A stretch of DNA of 64,000 nucleotides from Fagopyrum homotropicum (GCA_033239125.1 BSWB01000005.1:99571994-99635993); one strand, 5' to 3'. Counted from the first letter of the stretch, positions 32,861 to 45,948 are shown. The notes: generated by a model from the letters alone, not told the origin. Program-made: numbers and translations.

Positions 32861-34872
32861 TGTAACATCCCAAATCCGCGGGACTCGGGGCGCTACGGGT
32901 TGGGACCTCACAATGGGTCTCGACCCTTAGCCTAACAAAAATTTCACCGGATCTTGCAACAAGACACAAATAAAGGCCAAAACCGAAATACATTTTTATG
33001 CAATGTAACGAAACCCGAAAGCATACAAACAAAGACTTCAGCCGAAATACAATACCAAAGACCAAACGCCATACACGCAACATACAAACACAATAAACGA
33101 AGAATAAAACACAACCCGACTCCAATCAAAACCCACTCCTGAAATGTACGGAACCCCGGCTTCCCACACTTCCGGATTTCTCGGCCGCATTCCTAACCTT
33201 CAAGGCAATCTACAACAATCGGTATAAAACCGCAAGCTAATATTCGCAGCATTAGAAGCAAGGTGAAGGCACAAACACAAGTAAATCAACATAACACACA
33301 ATGTACACAAAATCACACAAGTCCGGTTTATTATCTTTTTATTATTAAGTCATATCCCGTTCTAATTCAACTTCTTTTGTTTCACGAGAATCTCCCGAAA
33401 CTCGCCTCGGTCCCCACTTACCGCATGGAACGGTACGGATCCATCCGACCGTCTAACTACACAGGCTAGTCACCAAGAACCTCCTAACTCTACGCAAGAG
33501 CTAGAGAAGTTGTCACCGCCCGTTATCATACACTTGGGCCAAACAATATATAAAGGTCGGTAATCCTATTCAAGTTTTATAAGTTATAATGCAAGCAATA
33601 AAACACGCACCACCAACACGCATCGAATCTAATACATAGAATACGAGCTAAGTAAGTCCGGAGACTTACCTCGTCACCACACTCAACTCACAACGCTCTC
33701 GCTTCCTTAGGGAGGAAGACCATAACCGGCTCACAAGAAGATAACTATATCAACAACCCACTCACAATAGAAGTCTTAGACTTCTATACAAATTATCTAC
33801 GCAAGACCATTTGAATCTAAATTATAGGACCGCATCCTAGAATCCCTCATGCTCACATCACACTCAACAGAAGCTAGACGTCCTAAGACTTCTAAACCCT
33901 CGGATCTCGCAAGATCATAACTCACAACGCAACTAGGATAAGCCAAACCTAAACTCCAAAATCCCACAAGATCATACAACACCACCTCGAGCCTCAAAAC
34001 GCTCACAAGATCAACCATATAAATTAAAGCCTTATAACAACCTCACAAGATAACCAACACCTCAAGCTTAGAATCAACATCAATCCATCAAACAATATCG
34101 AATCCTCGAAACTCACCTAAGGTTTAAATCCACTATTTGGCACTAACTCTAAGTTATGCTAGATCCAGCCTAGCATGATACTAAAACTTAACATAACTAG
34201 ATCGAGGAGAGAGAATACTCACACGACGTCAAAAGACGGAAGTCGTTCAACGGATGTCGACTTGGACTCGTGAGGCCTTTATCGGGACGCTTCCGAACCT
34301 AACACGAAAACTATACAAATTTAGCTTATACGCTAAGTTTCAACGGAATAATTAACATATATAAATCTAAGGAAAACCCCACTTTTAAAACTCAAGTTAA
34401 AAACCGAAAATATATATTTTGGGCAAATTGTATAACATCATATACCTAAGGTAAAACTCGTTCTCAAAGCCAAGGATAATCAAAACCGTTCAACCATTTT
34501 CCGGGTAAATTATACCGTTTAAGAAATATGGGTAATAATCCGAAATAAATTCCTTGGGCCATAATATGTAAATAAAACCTTGGGCCAAATCTGCAATTAA
34601 AGATGGAGGGATATAATTTGCAAAAATCTCAAATGTTGGGCCATGAAGGTAAACATAATTATTGGATACAAACTGCAATATAAATGTGGGTTGAAATTGT
34701 AATTACATTTAAATATAGGGCCCGATTTAAATATATGTAAAAAAGGGTTTCATCTCCTTTCTCAAAAGTTGGAAGGCAAACACCGCAAAAGCATAGGGCT
34801 GGGGAAGGACTTCGCAGGTGCATCGGCGGCGACAGTGAGGAGCGCTGGCGGCGGCTGCAAGGGGGCGGAGAG

Positions 34873-34922
34873 GCCTAAACTCCGGCGGCCCTAAACTCCG
34901 GCGGCCCTAAACTCCGGCGGCC
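34873..34922. repeat. 17-bp tandem repeat, three copies
   Basis: CCTAAACTCCGGCGGCC-type unit three times in a row. The other LTR of C has it once (about 43302-43318), so it expanded after insertion or was copied from a different LTR state. Confidence 0.9.
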
Positions 34923-35968
34923 ATGGTCCTTGCGACGGAAGAAAACAGAGGAGGGGAGGAATGGCGGCGGTGGGAAGGGAGAAGGCTTAAGCGGCGGTCT
35001 GGCAGCTCCGGAAGCAAGGCGGGGCAAGCTTCTTCCCGGCGGGACTGGTGGTGGTGAGTGCTCTAGGGCGGCGGGGTTCAGGCTGTCGACAGGGTTCCTC
35101 CCGGGGCGTGGCAACTTTGGTTCGATTGGACGACTAGGAGGAGACGGGAGCGTGAGCTCTGGGCGGAGGGTAGGGGCAGCCGGCCTACGGTGGCTCCGGC
35201 AGGGTGAGGCAGCCCTCGTGGTGGTACAGACTCTTCCCCGATGTGGTGTAGCCTCCTAATCGATCTCCATGGCTGCAAACTGAGAGGGAGAATGGCAGAT
35301 GGGGAATGAGTTGCGTGAAGTGGTTGGGGTTGGCTGGCTTGCGTGAGAGTGTGAAGGAGGCTTGCACTCGAGGCGAGGGGTCGGGTTTTAGAAGACAGGG
35401 AGACGATGGAGATAAGAGGCGAGATATCGAGGTAGAGTTGAGTGCAACGAGGGGTCGGAGGTGCAGGCATAGGCACGGGCTAGGGTAGATCTGCAGTTAG
35501 CTGGGCGGCATCCACAGCTCGGGGACAGAGATGGGCTAGAAGAGAGAAAGAGGAATAATTAAAATAAAAGAGAAATAGGAAACTACAATGAATATGATAT
35601 AAACTCGAAGAAAAATTAACCGGAACGAGATTTTCGAATCGGGAAAATTTCCCGATTTTTCCAAAAAAATATAATACGGACATACGTACACGTATCCAAA
35701 AACAATAAAAGTACTCGGGAATAAAATATTTTGATCAAATATATAATTAAACTCACAAAATTTATACTTGCGATGTATAAATCGATCTCGTAACTAAATA
35801 CTGAGATTTTAAAAAAAATAGAGATAAAAGGGGAAGTAGGCTAATTATGTTTTAATGTAGATAAACTAGTCTCTTTTGTAAAAATGTAGATAAAGTAGGC
35901 CCCTAGTAATTTTATGATAAAGATTAATTCCCAAATAAATTGATACCCTGCTGGAAATAAAATAATAT

Positions 35969-36225
35969 GATGTGGCAATTTTTTAAATAAATATGGTTAT
36001 TTAATGTGGTCCCCTACAAATAAGGATGTTGTTAGGATAGCAAATATACTTTCCTTCTAAACGTGGTCCCCTACATATATTTCTTCTATATATCAATTTT
36101 TTAAATAAAAATATGATGTGACAATTTTTTAAATAAATATAGTTATTTAATGTGGTCCCCTACAAATTAGGATGTTGTTAGGATAGCAAATATATTTTTT
36201 GCTTGTAAACGTGGTCCCCTACATA
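35969..36225. repeat. Imperfect direct duplication of about 144 bp
   Basis: ATGATGTGGCAATTTTTTAA at 35969 recurs at 36113 as ATGATGTGACAATTTTTTAA, followed in both by TGTGGTCCCCTACAAAT and AGGATGTTGTTAGGATAGC. Confidence 0.85.
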
Positions 36226-36270
36226 AATTTAACAACTACATAATATTAGTAGATACATAAATTATGTATC

Positions 36271-36750
36271 TCAGTAATGATGAAGGTGACGAACATAATT
36301 TATGTATATGATAAATATTATGTAGTTGTTAAATTTATGTGTCAGTAATGACGAAGGTGACGAACATAATTTATGTATCTGATAAATATTATGTAGTTGT
36401 TAAATTTATGTGGCGTTGATTTTTATGTGCTGAGTGTCAGTAATGATGAAGGTGACGAACATAATTTATGTATCTACTAATATTATGTAGTTGTTAAATT
36501 TATGTGTCAGTAATGACGAAGGTGACGAACATAATTTATGTATCTGATAAATATTATGTAGTTGTTAAATTTATGTGGCGTTGATTTTTATGTGCTGAGT
36601 GTCAGTAATGATGAAGGTGACGAACATAATTTATGTATCTGTTAATATTATGTAGTTGTTAAATTTATGTGTCAGTAATGACGAAGGTGACGAACATAAT
36701 TTATGTATCTGCTAATATTATGTAGTTGTTAAATTTATGTGGCGTTGATT
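36271..36750. repeat. Higher-order tandem repeat, period about 165 bp
   Basis: GTCAGTAATGAYGAAGG begins near 36271, 36342, 36436, 36506, 36602 and 36672. Spacings alternate 71, 94, 70, 96, 70. Copies with GAT and GAC alternate, so the true unit is a 165-bp pair, present three times. The longer half adds GGCGTTGATTTTTATGTGC, a phrase that also appears once at about 37439. Confidence 0.9.
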
Positions 36751-36959
36751 TTTATGTATCTGCTTAAAATTATGTACATCATCTTTCATCACTGTTGATT
36801 CGAATACATAAATTTCACAGAAATGGATAATTTCAAAATTAAGGCCATGTAGTTACAGATCAACAATGGCGGTTTTTACTATGAATTTTCGTGAAAACGA
36901 TCTTCAACTGTTTTCGGTCTTAAGCAAAACTGAAGCCATTAAAATGGTATAATGTTCAG

Positions 36960-37336
36960 AGAATTTTGAATACTTACAAGGAATGATTGTTGTTACCAAA
37001 CGGATAAAAAACTCGACCCGGAGTGACGGTCCAGTTCGGTTTGCGATTGGAGAAGGGGTTGTGTCGTCGAGTAATGGTTCTGAGACAAAAGTGTATTGTT
37101 TGGTGCAGTGCAGTCCTGACTTGAATGCGACGCAGTGTAACGATTGTCTTCGTTCTGCCTTCAATTTCATGCCTGCTTGCTGCTTGCCTTCAATTTCATG
37201 CATGTTTGTTTTCTTCCCGGTTTGCCAGCTCAGGTACAGCGCCGTGCGCCCTTTTTATCGACTTCCACCGCCACCGGAGTTGCAGCCATCACCACAACCT
37301 GAGTCTCCATCTCCGTCTCCCTTAATTTTTAATTAA
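36960..37336 (+). pseudogene. Captured Gnk2/DUF26 (stress-antifungal) domain exon of a cysteine-rich receptor-like kinase
   Basis: Open frame at 36983-37336. It reads VRFAIGEGVVSSSNGSETKV, then CSPDLNATQCNDC, the C-x8-C-x2-C motif of Gnk2 domains, and later a pair VFFPVCQLRYSAV and PFY, usual near the domain end. A Pro-rich linker PPPPELQPSPQPESPSPSP follows, as between ectodomain and membrane helix in cysteine-rich receptor-like kinases. No signal peptide, membrane helix or kinase follows. A 16-bp direct duplication, GCCTTCAATTTCATGC (37159 and 37188), disturbs the segment between the second and third cysteine groups. This is a gene fragment carried by the Mutator-like element, not a working receptor. 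Confidence 0.8.
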
Positions 37337-37790
37337 CCTTCTTCAAGTTTAGGCTACTAGCGCTTAACTTTTATTTTTTAACTAGTTTAACTTGCTGTTG
37401 TATAATAACTTTTTTAATAATATTTTTTAATATGATGTGGCGTTGATTTTTAATTTTATTATCCTTTAACTTTTAGGCAGTTATTAAAGCTGATTTGCCA
37501 CATTACTAATTTGCCCTTAAATAGCTACCTTATTAAAGCTGATTTATAATTTCATTTTGATTTATTTTTTGGAAGAAAATTAAAAGGGCCTATTTTGTAT
37601 CATGGATACAAAAAGGGCCCTTCTACACCAATTTTCTCAAAAGAATACCATTAACATAGTAATATAATATATACTCGTAAAATAACCTTTACGACTTAAG
37701 ATACTCGTAAAACATGCTCAAGGTATTAATATCTTCGATAACCGCTAGAAAGAAAATACCAAATACGCTCCCAATAAACGGGGCGTTACA

Positions 37791-37809
37791 TCAGATCCCC
37801 CTAAAAACC
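37791..37809 (-). other. Polypurine tract of C
   Basis: Minus strand GGTTTTTAGGGGGATCTGA directly before the 3' LTR of C, preceded by GGGACGAAACT as in E. Confidence 0.75.
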
Positions 37810-37994
37810 AGTTTCGTCCCGAAACTTGCCACACGCCGCACTTCTCGGTTCCTAAGGCCGAGGTATGAAATCTAAAACTAGGAGGCTTAGAAGTTCTAAT
37901 ATATATACACTAACTGCTCAATCCGTCATCGCAAAAGAATATTAGGTCATATAACACATTCCCGCACGGGGCACAGATAACATATAACATCACA

Positions 37995-39310
37995 CATGCA
38001 CATAACTCAACCAAGGAGGAACTAGGTCTAACCCGTCGATTCTATCGATGCTACTAGCTCAACGTAAAACTCAACTAAAAATACTATTCTCCGGCCTCCA
38101 TTTAGCCTTATGAGTTCCTCGTCTGCCAATAAACCACCATGACTGACCATCCATCTCGAGTCATGTATGTACTCCCTCGATTGATGCCCGTGAAACACCG
38201 GGTGGCAACGCCAACTTGTAAGCCACTTCTCCAACTTGCGCTAAGATCTCAAAAAGGGTCCAGTATATCGGAAACTCAACTTCCTTCTCGGGTCTTTCTC
38301 AATGCAACATTTCCATCATGTTTCTTCTTTGCTTGTCTCTAACAAAGAAGATCGGACTCCCAATTCAAACCGTTGGCTTTGGTTCTTATCAAACCAAACT
38401 TTGACGTTACATTTCCTCAATGCTTGTTGCAATTCCAAATAACGAAGGAAGTACTTTACTCCACTACTTCTACTAACAAGACACGTATCCTATTACTTTT
38501 ACATCGCTCATTAATACTCGATCAAGACCTTGTCTTGAAGAATCACTTGTCCAATTCAAACTCATAATACCTCAAGGTTAAACCAAACAATTGCACCAAT
38601 AAATTCCCTCTTAACTCTCAAAAACTTTATTGTCAATACTCGTCCCATTCAATACTTCATCGTCATCCGGAGTAGGTTACCATAATTGGTGTTATACAAC
38701 TTTTCTCTTTTTCAAGAGTAGACCCGAAATATCTCATTCGGAAATCAATAAGACCATGTGTGATCACTACAACTCGTGTGACCATGGTTGTCCGGAATGC
38801 CATAATTGCAATATCCTAATCTCGAATTCTCAATTGGTGACAATCAGACCTTAAATCATTCTTAGAAGAGACTACCGACCCTCTCAACTGGTCGAGTAGA
38901 TCATCTATCCGTGGTGAGGGATACTTGTCCTTCATTGTTATCTTGTTTGTCTCACGGTAATCGATGTACCAACGGAGATAACCGTATCCCTTTTCCCAAA
39001 CTGGTGTTCTCCATAACAACTTCAAATCAAGGGTTTAAGATATATTCCAATATGAACTTCAAATCAAGAGTTCAAGATAACGTCTAGAGTTCTCTATGAC
39101 ATTTCACTAATTCTAATAAACTCTTATCAATAAGTTCTTGCAATTGCTTTGCTTCCACCACTCATGTCTCTTCACAAGTGTCATTCCATACGGCGCCTTA
39201 GACATCGGAATTAAATCAAGCTCGACCTTAGTGGATATTCCACATTCTGACGTATTGGAATTCGTGATATCTCATGTTTCATCTTTTCTCTTCCCGTCAT
39301 ATATCGTAAT
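37995..39310 (-). pseudogene. Decayed pol of element C (protease edge, RT, integrase C-terminus)
   Basis: Read on the minus strand. 39130-39220 has SKAPYGMT, the segment before RT. 38816-39025 has YIDYRETNKITMKDKYP and RIDDLLDQLRG of RT, without the catalytic box. 38150-38320 has RYTGPF (GPY/F module), VAYKLALPP in another frame, and EYIHDS of the integrase tail. RT to integrase tail spans about 0.8 kb, far less than in an intact element, so RNase H and the integrase core are deleted. Frames shift repeatedly. Confidence 0.8.
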
Positions 39311-41256
39311 AACCGATATAATCTTGTCTTATCACTTTACAGGTGGTCATGACACAATTGATCTACCCTGATCTGTTGGGGTGACGTCCTTCAAACACGT
39401 GTATTTTTCTATTTGTAGATACAATGTCGACCGTTCTCTTTCAAAGATCCTTCATCTCTTGAACTCAAGGGACTTGCTCGAGTCTTATGACTGTTGAAGC
39501 CTTGGTTAAGCAATACTTCAGCATAATCCTTCTTCTCACTTCAAAGGAATGGCGATAGTAACATCTTTTGATCTCACGCATGTGTTCAGTCACAAAGGTC
39601 TTAACTACAAGACTCGATCATACCTTATAACAACTCGATAAAATCTTCCTTGCTTTCTATGACATCCCAATCTATGGGAGGATCTCTTCGTATTCTACAT
39701 TAACTTTCACTGTAGACATCCCTTCTTCAAGTAGGTGTAGAAATTTACACTACATTTTCTTATGTAGTGTCAAGCCGCCTGTCTAGTTTCAATCTTTCAT
39801 GTACTTCTTGTACATCTCAAATCAACATCGAACTTCAAAACTTAAGTTTTCTCTCTCTCTTGTTGGTCACCTTAAGCATCTCTTGGTATTCCATGAACAA
39901 TCTTCACAACCGTACTAGTATGCCCTTAGCCGAAATTTCTCAACCACAACCCTGAAAGATCCACTCATTACTTCCCCAAGCACTACCATCGGAATTCCAA
40001 TCATACCGCGTTGCATTATTCTAGATTCCTTATTTCACATCATAGCCATTATGGCTTCGCCATGTGAGTCACAAAACTTTGACTTAGCTTTTGCTCGCGG
40101 AAACATGACATCATCACTTCTCAATTATTATGACATTAATTAGCCTCCACTCGCATTCCTCTCGTAGGTTATCTTAAGTCTTTCGATCCAAGCTCCTTGT
40201 TTCATCTTTCATCTTCTGGAGATCATCATCCTCGCACACTTCCTCCTTCTTGGCGTTTCTTAGCCTTATCATTATAACGAAACCGGTCAACTCCGCATGA
40301 ATTCTCGCCATGCCCTTCTTCTCATAACTCTAGTAATGTTAACACTTCACTTATTAGTACCTCTTAAGCTTAACTTAGGGTATCTTAAATCTTTAGAAAT
40401 TGTTCGATCACTCTTCTCGTCTTGACTCCAATGCTTAGGAGCGCCTAAAGAAAACTTCACATCTTGATGGGATATCACCTTTAACCTTGCTATAATGTAC
40501 CCATCTCCTCCTCGATTCGCATCTTTAGTTGTCCACGCGTCTTCTTGAAGAACTTAAGGTTGTTATCTCTATTGATCCCGTTATCTTTCCAATCGTGACT
40601 CTTTGTAACCACATTCACACCTTTGTGTCACTCCTTTTTCTTGTATGTTCCTCATCTCAATTCCTCTTAAGTTGTCTCGAGTTTTCTTTTACTTGGTTGT
40701 CCTTTGTTTACACCATATCTAATCCTCCTCTTCGACATCCTCTTAAAGGAGTACAAGAACTCCAAGGTGTTCACCCGAATGTAGCTCTCAACTCGATACT
40801 TGAGCATATTCTTCGTCGTATGAACGTTATCCCATGCCAAAAATATTGTCCTAAAGGTGATGATGTCTTACTATCATCTTTTTTATAAGGTCTCATACAT
40901 CTATGTGCTACTATATATAATAAGTATCCATATATAAGGCTATATAAGTCCTATGTTCACATTACTACTAATATAACACATCCAGAAATCCATTACAACA
41001 ATACATATAAATCAAGTCCATCATGCAACTACAATCTACATATACAATAGATATCTAGATATATACATATACATATCAAAATCCAATAAACTAAGGTGCC
41101 GAGATCCTCGGAAGGAGTGGTGGTCCGTACATTCTACGCTGACTCATGCATGTAATTTGAAAACGAAAAATCATTTTCAACTTAGAACCCTTGAGGGTTC
41201 TATTTCCCTTTATTCGGCCTTTAGAATATTGCGAGTGCCATTGTTATCAACCTAGG
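39311..41256 (-). other. Gag-side remnant of element C
   Basis: Expected position of gag and protease. No gag core, zinc knuckle or protease motif is readable in any frame. Pyrimidine-rich on the plus strand; the open frames here (for example 40529-40888 on the plus strand) have no recognisable domain. Confidence 0.5.
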
Positions 41257-41268
41257 ACTTTGATACCA
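41257..41268 (-). other. Primer-binding site of C
   Basis: Minus strand TGGTATCAAAGT, 4 bases inside the 5' LTR; matches the initiator tRNA-Met site (TGGTATCAGAGC) usual in Tekay-type elements apart from one base in the core. Confidence 0.85.
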
Positions 41269-41272
41269 CTTT

Positions 41273-44200
41273 TGTAACACCCCAAATCCGCGGGACTCGG
41301 GGCGCTACGGGTTGGGACCTCACAATGGGTCCCGACCCTTAGCCTGACAACAATTTCACCGGATCTTGCAACAAGACACAAATAAAGGCCACAACCGAAA
41401 TACATTTTTATGCAATGTAACGAAACCCAAAAGCATACAAACAAAGACTTCAGCCGAAATACAATACCAAAGACCAAACACCATACACGCGGCATACAAA
41501 CACAATAAACGAAGAATAAAACACAACCCGACTCCAATCAAAACCCACTCCTAAAATGTACGGAACCCCGGCTTCCCACTCTTCCGGATTTCTAGGCCGC
41601 ATTCCTAACCTGCAAGGCAATCTACAACAATCGGTATAAAACCGTTAGCTAATATTCACAGCATTAGAAGCAAGGTGAAGGCACAAACACAAGTAAATCA
41701 ACATAACACACAATGTACACAAAATCACACAAGTCCGGTTTATTATCTTTTTATTATTAAGTCATATCCCGTTCTAATTCAACTTCTTTTGTGACACGAG
41801 AATCTCCCGAAACTCGCCTCGGTCCCCACTTACCGCATGGAACGGTACGGATGCATCCGACCGTCTAACTACACGGGCTAGTCGCCAAGAACCTCCTAAC
41901 TCTACGCAAGAGCTAGACAAGTTGTCACCGCCCATTACCATACACTTGGGCCACATAATATATAAAAGTCGGTAATCCTATTCAGGTTTTATAAGTTATA
42001 ATGCAAGCAATAAAACACGCACCACCAACACGCATCGAATCTACTACATAGAATACGAGCTAAGTAAGTCCCGAGACTTACCTCGTCACCACACTCAACT
42101 CACAACACTCTCGCTTCCTTAGGGAGGAAGACCATAACCTGCTCACAAGAAGATAACTATATCAACAACAACCCACTCACAATAGAAGTCTTAGACTTTT
42201 ATACAAATTATCTACGCAAGACCATTTGACTCTAAATTATAGGACCGCATCCTAGAATCCCTCATGCTCACATCACACTCAACATAAGCTAGACGTTCTA
42301 GGACTTCTAAACCCTCGGATCTCGCAAGATCATAACTCACAACGCAACTAGAATAAGCCAAACCTAAACTCCAAAATCCCACAAGATCATACAACACCAC
42401 CTCGAGCCTCAAAACTCTCACAAGATCAACCATATAAATTAAAGCCTTATAACAACCTCACAAGATAACCAACACCTCAAGCTTAGAATCAACATCAATC
42501 CATCAAACAATATCGAATCCTCGAAACTCACCTAAGGTTTAAAGCCACTACTTGGCATTAACTCTAAGTTATGCTAGATCCAGCCTAGCATGATACTAAA
42601 ACTAAACATAACTAGATCGAGGGGAAAGAATACTCACACGACGTCAAAAGACGAAAGTCGTTCAACGGATGTCGACTTGGACTCGTTAGGCCTTTATCGG
42701 GACGCTTCCGAACCTAATACGAAAACTATACAAATTTAGCTTATACGCTAAATTTGAACGGAATAATTAACATATATAAATCTAAGGAAAACCCCACTTT
42801 TAAAACTCAAGTTAAAAACCGAAAATATATATTCCGGGCAAATTGTATAACATCATATACCTAAGGTAAAACTAGTTCTCAAAGCCAAGGATAATCAAAA
42901 CTGTTCAACCATTTTCCGGGCAAATTATACTATTTAAAAAATATGGGTAATACTCCGAAATAAATTCCTTGGGCCATAATATGTAAATAAAACCTTGGGC
43001 CAAATCTGCAATTAAAGATGGAGGGATATAATTTGCAAAAATCTCAAATATTAGGCCATGAAGTTAAACATAATTATGGGATACAAACCACAATATAAAT
43101 GTGGGTTGAAATTGTAATTACATTTAAATATAGGGCCCGATTTAAATATATGTAAAAGGGTTTCATCTCCTTTCTCAGAAGCTGGAAGGCAAACACCGCA
43201 AAAGCATAGGGCTGGGGAAGGATTTCGCAGGTGCATCGGCGGCGACAGTGAGGAGCGCTGGCGGCGGCTGCAAGGGGCGGAGAGGCTGCAGGGAGGCAGC
43301 CCTAAACTCCGGCGGCCATGGTCCTTGCGACGGAAGAAAACAGAGGAGGGGAGGAATGGCGGCGGTGGGAAGGGAGCAGGCTTAAGCGGCGGTCTGGCAG
43401 CTCCGGAAGCAAGCTTCTTCCCGGCGGGACTGGTGGTGGTGAGTGCTCTAGGGCGGTGGGGGTTCAGGCTGTCGACAGGGTTCCTCCCGGGGCGTGGCAG
43501 CTTTGGTTCGATTGGACGACTAGGAGGAGACGGGAGCGTGAGCTCTGGGCGGAGGGTAGGGGTAGCCGGCCTACGGTGGCTCCGGCAGGGCGAGGCAGCC
43601 CTCCTGGTGGTACAGACTCTTCCCCGATGTGGTGTAGCCTCCTAATCGATCTCCATGGCTGCAAACTGAGAGGGAGAATGGCAGATGGGGAATGAGTTGC
43701 GTGAAGTGGTAGGGGTTGGCTGGCTTGCGTGAGAGTGTGAAGGAGGACAAATAGCTTGCACTAGAGGCGAGGGGTCGGGTTTTAGAAGACGGGGAGAGGA
43801 TGGAGATGAGAGGCGAGATGTCGAGGTAGAGTTGAGTGCAACGAGGGGTCGGAGGTGCAGGCATAGGCACGGGCTAGGGTAGATCTGCAGTTAGCTGGGC
43901 GGCATCCACAACTCGGGGACAGAGATAGGCTAGAAGAGAGAGGGAAAGAGGAATAATTAAAATAAAAGAGAAATAGGAAACTACATATAAACTCGAAGAA
44001 AAATTAACCGGAACGGGATTTTCGAATTGGGAAAATTTCCCGATATTTCCGAAAAAATATAATTCGGACATACATACACATATCCAAAAATAATAAAAGT
44101 ACTCGGGAATAAAATATTTTGATCGAATATATAATTAAACTCACAAAAATTATACTTGCGACGTATAATCGATCTCGTAACTAAATAATGAAATTTAAAA

Positions 44201-44350
44201 AAAAATACCATTAACATAGTAATATAATGTATACTCGTAAAATAACCTTTACGACTTAAGATACTCGTAAAACATACTCAAGGTATTAATATCTTCGATA
44301 ACCGCTAGAAAGAAAATACCAAATACGCTCCCAATAAACGGGGCGTTACA
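41273..44350 (-). repeat. C 5' LTR
   Basis: 3078 bp, TGTAACACCCC to GGGGCGTTACA. Aligns with the left LTR across its length except for the Mutator-like insertion and small indels. Confidence 0.92.
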
Positions 44351-44355
44351 ATGAG

Positions 44356-45948
44356 TAAATTTCAGATTTGGCCCGAAGTTTATTTTGGAAAATGGCCGAA
44401 CTTTCTTGAGTTCCATATTTATGGCCCAAAGATTTAATTGCAGATATTGACCCATGTTTATATTATTGGATAATTTTCCCCAGAAAATGTTTTGCGGGTT
44501 TTTAACCTTGGTTTTGAATACGAGTTTTCCTTAGATTTATATATGTTAAATCTTTCGTTCAAATTTAGTGTATAAGCTAAATTGGCTCAACTTTGGTTTT
44601 AGGTTCGGAAGCAACCCCGATAAAGGCCTAACGAGTCCAAATTCGACATCCGTCGATCTACTTCCGTCTTTTGACGTCGCGTGAGTACCCTCTCCCTTGA
44701 GCTTAAGATCTTACTCGATCTAGTTATGTTTAGTGGTAGAATCATGCTAGGCTGGATCTACCATAACTTAGGGCAAATGCCAAGTAGTGGCTTGAAACCT
44801 TTAGGTGAGTGATTGAGGTTATTGATGCTCTATAACTTCTGGTGAGTGATCTTGAGTTGTTATAAATTTGTGAGCCTCGTGGTTGATCTTGTGAGACTTG
44901 AGGTGGTTTTATATGTTGGTTGAGATTGCGGAGTTAGGATGAGAGTATCCTAGCACATGGGGCTATAGTTGAGATATCGTGAGTTTATAGGAGTGTATCC
45001 TAGTTTATGAGAGTGTTTGACGTAGTAAGATTATATAGGATGAGAAGTCTAAGGACTTCTAGTTTGTGAGTAGATGTTGATTAGTGTGTCTTGTGTTGAA
45101 TAGGCTTTGGTTATATTTCTACGGGAAATGCGATTGGGTTGATCTTTGGGACTTACTTAGCTTGCTTTTACGCATTATTTGGATATGTGATGGTGGTGTG
45201 TGTTTTATCTTTGTTTATAATCATGAAACAGGATTAGCGCAACTCGGTTATATATATTTGGCCCATTATATGTTATTATCGGACGGTGACATCACCGCCC
45301 AGTTTCCCGAGGGAGACTGGGGGGATCTCAGCGACCAGGCCATACACATCATACGGGCGGGCTTCTTCATCACTCCCTTAGGGTATACGGGTTGGGCGCC
45401 GCCACACTCTTGTTGGTTACACGGGGACAGAGGCGAGAGTTATAAGACTCTCGTGTCACACTTAAACGAATGAATTAGATATGGTATAACCTAAAAAGAC
45501 AACTTAAGTAACAGATGTGTATGTATATGAGCATGATGTGTGTGGTGTGTGCTTCCGTGACTGTTTGTGCCTTTAATATCTTTATAATGCCTAGAATGTG
45601 AGCTAACGGTTTTATGCCGCTTGTTGTAGTTGACGTGCAGGTTAGGTGTTGCCGAGTGATCCGGAGGAGTGGCAGCCGGGGTTCCGTACATCTTAGGCTG
45701 AGTTGGAGTTTGGAGTCCTTGTGTTGTTGTTATTGTATATTATGTTGGTGTTGTTGTAAGGACGGCTGAAGTCTTTCCCTTCTTCTACTTTCGGGTTTCA
45801 TAACATTGCATAAAAATGTATTTCGGTTTTGGCCTTTATTTGTGCCTTGTTGCAAGATCCGGTGAAATTGTTGTCATGTTAAGGGTCGGGACCCATTGTG
45901 AGGTCTCAACCCGTAGCACTCCGAGTCCCACGGATTCGGGGTGTTACA
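44356..45948 (+). other. Third segment of solo LTR D
   Basis: Inverted and diverged relative to C's LTR. For example, the C LTR start word AATCCGCGGGACTCGGGG appears here reversed near 45925. The open frame at 45084-45473 has no domain I know. Confidence 0.8.

Larger units (their letters stand above)
35821..37638 (+). mobile_element. Mutator-like (Pack-MULE type) non-autonomous element
   Basis: 1818 bp present in C's left LTR and absent from the right LTR at the same point (about 44208). Starts GAGATAAAAGGGGAAGTAGG; the other end reads, reversed, GAGAAAATTGGTGTAGAAGG. Both ends also share a further AAGTAGGCCC / AAATAGGCCC stretch in the same inverted sense. The flanking 9-mers AAAAAAATA (35812-35820) and AAAAGAATA (37639-37647) fit a Mutator-type 9-bp TSD with one change. 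No transposase. Cargo: a tandem repeat block and a Gnk2-domain exon. Confidence 0.75.
32861..37790 (-). repeat. C 3' LTR (contains the Mutator-like element)
   Basis: Net about 3.1 kb without the insertion at 35821-37638. GC-rich part 34800-35480 has overlapping frames on both strands that are not genes. Confidence 0.9.
32861..44350 (-). mobile_element. C: degraded Tekay-like Ty3/gypsy retrotransposon
   Basis: LTRs at 32861-37790 and 41273-44350 share TGTAACA(T/C)CCC and GGGGCGTTACA ends. The left one is longer because of the Mutator-like insertion. Minus orientation is set by the primer site next to 41273 and the polypurine tract next to 37790. Internal region only 3.5 kb and full of stops. 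Flanking 5-mers are GTGAG (32856-32860) and ATGAG (44351-44355), a TSD with one change. Inserted in D, an LTR of the same family in the opposite orientation. Confidence 0.9.
18443..45948 (+). mobile_element. D: solo LTR (Tekay-like family 2), split by B and C
   Basis: Begins TGTAACATCCCG at 18443 and ends CGGGGTGTTACA at 45948. The 5-bp repeat AGCTT flanks it at 18438-18442 and 45949-45953, so one LTR, not a full element, sits here. Own sequence: 18443-19458, 32691-32860 and 44356-45948, about 2.8 kb. Its start and end match the LTRs of C (about 3.1 kb) in opposite orientation. Solo LTRs arise by recombination between the two LTRs of one element. Confidence 0.85.

Noticed and set aside
34800..35490. 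Long open frames on both strands in the GC-rich part of C's LTR
   Set aside because: The same region in the other LTR (43240-43870) has indels that change the frames, so no protein is conserved.
36230..36760. CRISPR-like array
   Set aside because: Repeats are direct, longer than CRISPR repeats, contiguous without unique spacers, and sit in plant nuclear DNA.
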